This document shows positions 6,510-10,206 of a stretch of DNA of 10,206 nt, one piece after another. Each line of letters begins with the position of its first letter. Within the stretch, counting starts at the first letter, position 1. The stretch comes from CAZLYK01 sp964563495 (GTDB taxonomy: Bacteria > Acidobacteriota > Blastocatellia > RBC074): assembly GCA_964563495.1 (NCBI GenBank), contig CAZLYK010000178.1, forward strand, positions 1-10,206, read 5' to 3'. The notes below the pieces were generated by a model. That model saw only the letters and a list, made by a program, of their open reading frames with translations, was not told where the DNA came from and ran no database searches. The position numbers were made by a program, and so were the translations under genes.

Positions 6510-6884
6510 TCAAGCAGCCGCTTTATTCGATTCCAATGCCTTCTTCACCGAACCCGCGAGTTCGGCAAATGCCTGCGGTTGGTTAACCGCGAGGTCAGCC
6601 AGGATCTTCCGGTCCAGATCGATCCCGGCCACCTTGAGGCCGTGCATAAACTGACTGTAGTTGAGGCCATTCAGACGCGCGGCGGCTCCGATTCTGATGA
6701 TCCAGAGCGAGCGATAATCACGCTTTTTGACCTTCCGCCCGACGTAGGCGAACTTGAGCGCGCGCTCGACCGATTCTTTCATCGATCGATAGAGCTTGCT
6801 CTTCGTCCCACGATACCCTTTTGATAGTTTCTCCAGCTTTTTGCGCTTATCCACGCGCTTGCTTCCACGTTTTGCCCGAGGCAT
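6510..6884 (-). CDS. rplT: 50S ribosomal protein L20
   Basis: L20 binds 23S rRNA and is needed early in large-subunit assembly; in several bacteria it also represses its own operon by binding the mRNA. The 124-aa product shows the basic N-terminal extension (MPRAKRGSKRVDKRKK, then LSKGYRGTKSKLYR) that threads into rRNA. The globular part follows, with RDYRSLWIIRIGAAARLNGLNYSQFMHGL split by the usual turns and the DRKILADLA segment typical of the family. The Ala-rich tail (KALESNKAAA) makes it a few residues longer than usual. ATG at 6884 has an excellent AAGGAGGGG site 5 nt upstream. It is the last gene before the terminator at 6438-6480 and lies 63 nt after rpmI. Confidence 0.98.
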   Translation of the reverse strand: MPRAKRGSKRVDKRKKLEKLSKGYRGTKSKLYRSMKESVERALKFAYVGRKVKKRDYRSLWIIRIGAAARLNGLNYSQFMHGLKVAGIDLDRKILADLAVNQPQAFAELAGSVKKALESNKAAA

Positions 6885-6928
6885 GAGCCCCTCCTTATCA
6901 ATAAATTATCATGACCAATCAATCATCG

Positions 6929-6948
6929 AGGCCGATCACGATCGGCCT
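6929..6948 (-). repeat. Hairpin in the rpmI-rplT intergenic region
   Basis: Perfect 8-bp inverted repeat (AGGCCGAT 6929-6936, ATCGGCCT 6941-6948) with a 4-nt loop. It begins at the last coding base region of rpmI, overlapping its stop codon, and lies about 45 nt before the rplT start. No T-run follows on the minus strand, so it is not a terminator. It could modulate translational coupling or be part of an L20-responsive fold; that is speculation. Confidence 0.5.
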
Positions 6949-7151
6949 TATTTTCTACCGTATGGCAACATCATCTCGACACGCCCCATATCCGAATCGG
7001 AAACGAGCACGTCGATGTCAAGCTGGCGTTTACGTTTGGCCGTCTTCTTGGTCAAAATGTGACGCGCGTGCGAATGGCCACGCTTGATCTTGCCGGTCGC
7101 GGTCTTGCGAAAACGCTTGGCCGCGCCCCGATGAGTCTTGAGTTTTGGCAT
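6948..7151 (-). CDS. rpmI: 50S ribosomal protein L35
   Basis: Small, very basic large-subunit protein (67 aa, normal 64-67). The signature is clear: MPKLKTHRGAAKRFRKTATGK at the N-terminus, then the KIKRGHSHARHILTKKTAKRKRQL stretch containing the conserved H-x-L-x-x-K-x-x-K-x-K-R pattern, and a C-terminal MLPYGRK. ATG at 7151 is preceded by a GGGAG ribosome binding site at about 8 nt. It lies between infC and rplT, the near-universal bacterial order for IF3, L35 and L20, and is almost certainly co-transcribed with them. Confidence 0.98.
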   Translation of the reverse strand: MPKLKTHRGAAKRFRKTATGKIKRGHSHARHILTKKTAKRKRQLDIDVLVSDSDMGRVEMMLPYGRK

Positions 7152-7238
7152 CTCTTTCTCCCTTTATTATCGACCGTCGATCAGTCACCGGCGGCCGTCT
7201 GTTTCATCGATCAGACCGGGAACCGGTCATGATCTTGA
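7152..7238 (-). other. infC-rpmI intergenic region with possible regulatory fold
   Basis: These 87 nt hold a perfect 6-bp stem GACCGG/CCGGTC (7214-7219 with 7223-7228, loop of 3 nt) just after the infC stop codon. A second, weaker pairing, GTCTG with CAGAC, is possible in the minus-strand RNA. The rpmI ribosome binding site lies at the downstream end. L20-dependent repression of rpmI-rplT is known from E. coli through structures around here, but I cannot identify that operator from the sequence. No intrinsic terminator is present. Confidence 0.35.
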
Positions 7239-7802
7239 TTATTTCTTTGGCGTAAAGACTACTGTGATCTGCATGCCTTCCAGCCGCGGACGAAATTCAA
7301 TGGTTCCGGCGTCGACCAGGTCTTTCTCGAGCCTTTCGAGCAACTGTATCCCGAGCTCCTTGTGAGTGATCTCGCGCCCGCGAAAACGAACGGTGGCTTT
7401 GACCTTGTTTCCATCGGCCAGAATCTCTTTGGCATGCTTCATCTTGAAATTGTAATCGTGCTCGTCGGTCGCCGGCCTGAACTTGATCTCCTTGACCTCG
7501 ATCACAACCTGCTTCTTTTTGGCCTCGTGCGCACGCTTCTTCTGTTCATAAAGATACTTGCCGAAGTCGATGATGCGGCAGACTGGCGGATTGGCCTGCG
7601 GGGCGACTTCGACCAGATCGTACCCGCGCTGGCGTGCAATCTCCAGCGCCTGCTGCGGGGTCATGACCCCCAATTGCTGGCCCTCTTCATCAATCACGCG
7701 CACCTCTTTAGTCCGGATGCGCTCATTGACCCTTACACCGCCGCCGCGCTGCTGCTCACGGCGCCCTCTGAAACCGCTGCCGCCAGGATAACCGTTGCTA
7801 AT
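7239..7802 (-). CDS. infC: Translation initiation factor IF-3 with ATT start codon
   Basis: IF3 binds the 30S subunit, keeps subunits apart and proofreads the start codon and initiator tRNA. Starting at ATT (7802-7800) the product has 187 aa, a usual length. A Gly/Arg/Gln-rich leader (1-22) is followed by the N domain from VNERIRTKEVRVIDEEG (about 24-40) to IIDFGKYLYEQ, a Lys-rich linker helix (KKRAHEAKKKQ), and the C domain (KEIKFRPATDEHDYNFK, VRFRGREITH, LEGMQITVVFTPKK). No ATG, GTG or TTG occurs between the upstream in-frame stop (7829-7827) and the GTG at 7703; starting at that GTG would remove about a third of the N domain. ATT lies at ideal distance (7 nt) behind AGGAGG. E. coli infC uses AUU for autoregulation, so the same control is likely. 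It starts 37 nt after thrS. Confidence 0.96.
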   Translation of the reverse strand: MSNGYPGGSGFRGRREQQRGGGVRVNERIRTKEVRVIDEEGQQLGVMTPQQALEIARQRGYDLVEVAPQANPPVCRIIDFGKYLYEQKKRAHEAKKKQVVIEVKEIKFRPATDEHDYNFKMKHAKEILADGNKVKATVRFRGREITHKELGIQLLERLEKDLVDAGTIEFRPRLEGMQITVVFTPKK

Positions 7803-7808
7803 AGATTC

Positions 7809-7815
7809 ACCTCCT
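7809..7815 (-). promoter_or_regulatory. Shine-Dalgarno of infC (decides the ATT start)
   Basis: The minus strand reads AGGAGGT, then GAATCT, then ATT. It is a strong site, and the only start-like codon at the right distance is ATT. This is the key evidence for AUU initiation. Confidence 0.88.
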
Positions 7816-7822
7816 GATATTC

Positions 7823-7837
7823 CAAATCATAGATTTG
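7823..7837. repeat. Small palindrome between thrS and infC
   Basis: Perfect 6-bp inverted repeat CAAATC/GATTTG with a 3-nt loop, three bases after the thrS stop codon. It is AT-rich and not followed by a T-run, so it is unlikely to be a terminator. It sits 8 nt before the infC Shine-Dalgarno and could influence its access. Confidence 0.35.
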
Positions 7838-7839
7838 AG

Positions 7840-9813
<1,974 letters not shown>

Positions 9814-10140
9814 TGCTTTAAATTATCTAACGGCAACCCAGATGGGATCTCTGTCGCCCGAAATCCAAAGAGCATTCTCCCGGATTTCAAATCTCAAATT
9901 TTAGGTGTGGACAATCCCAAATGGCGCCTGTGGTCAGGCGCTTCAGGTAAGGTCCTACGCCAGCGGTTGTCGTGCAGACTGCTGCGACGAATGCGTCGGG
10001 CGACGCTTTGTCATCGCAGCTATTTAGTTCGATTGAAGCTAAATCGTCTCTGCATAAAACCTGACAACTCTTCCGGAGCTGACGTTGAACTCACGGGTCG
10101 GAACCAATTCGATGACCCGGGATGCATTAACAAAAAGTGA
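9814..10140 (-). promoter_or_regulatory. Structured 327-nt region between tRNA-Val and thrS (putative leader)
   Basis: No gene is convincing here. In the minus-strand RNA I find five stems: 10119-10094 (CGGGTC/GACCCG with an inner GAA/TTC), 10044-10022 (ATTTAG/CTAAAT plus TTC/GAA), 10020-9981 (10 bp with one G-U plus an inner GCGTC/GACGC), 9941-9924 (7 bp, GCGCCTG/CAGGCGC) and 9888-9860 (7 bp, GAAATCC/GGATTTC). None carries a T-run, so there is no terminator. I see no T-box consensus (AGGGTGGNACCGCG). A weak promoter candidate is TTGTCA (about 10065-10060) with an ATTTAG-like -10, well below consensus. Control of thrS by an RNA fold is known in other bacteria, but here it is only inferred. 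Confidence 0.4.
9981..10020 (-). repeat. Long imperfect hairpin upstream of thrS
   Basis: Arms 10020-10011 and 9990-9981 pair over 10 bp on the minus-strand RNA. The single non-Watson-Crick pair is U-G there but would be A-C on the plus strand, which favours transcription from the minus strand. An inner 5-bp GCGTC/GACGC stem with a GCCC loop tops it. It is the strongest structure in the thrS upstream region. Confidence 0.6.

Positions 10141-10206
<66 letters not shown>

Noticed and set aside
9814..10140. T-box riboswitch upstream of thrS
   Set aside because: The conserved T-box/antiterminator sequence and a terminator with T-run are both missing.

Overview
This window carries a block of translation genes, all on the minus strand, plus a small cell-division pair and an exported peptidase. 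Read in the direction of transcription (high to low coordinates), the order is: tRNA-Val(GAC, 5' end cut by the window edge), a 327-nt structured intergenic region, thrS, infC, rpmI, rplT, an intrinsic-terminator-like hairpin, pheS, an unrecognised 248-aa gene, pheT, a ZapB-like coiled-coil gene, zapA, a 100-N assembly gap, and an M28-family zinc peptidase. No plus-strand gene is convincing. I saw no mobile element, CRISPR array or prophage gene.

The organism is a free-living bacterium with moderate to moderately high GC, and the sequence comes from a draft or metagenome scaffold (the N run). The combination of a PheT without its internal tRNA-binding OB domain, a pheT/coiled-coil/zapA arrangement and a secreted PA-M28 peptidase makes me favour Acidobacteriota (Blastocatellia-like). 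That is inference from protein style, not a database result.

Region by region: (a) 9814-10206 holds the tRNA and a hairpin-rich stretch that probably includes the thrS leader. (b) 6510-9813 is the conserved thrS-infC-rpmI-rplT cluster (ThrRS, IF3, L35, L20). infC has no ATG/GTG/TTG at its proper N-terminus and instead uses an ATT codon behind a strong Shine-Dalgarno, the rare start known from E. coli infC. (c) 4570-6480 is the phenylalanyl-tRNA synthetase unit, preceded by a terminator hairpin that ends only 8 nt before pheS and interrupted by an extra gene between pheS and pheT. (d) 1898-2484 encodes two small Z-ring-associated proteins directly downstream of pheT. (e) 86-1756 is the exported peptidase.

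The genes work together mainly as a growth-linked translation cluster: two aminoacyl-tRNA synthetases, an initiation factor and two 50S proteins, with cell-division accessory proteins in the same transcription direction. The main points for a second look are the unknown gene that splits pheS from pheT, the shortened PheT, the AUU start of infC, the terminator/attenuator before pheS and the folded region ahead of thrS.
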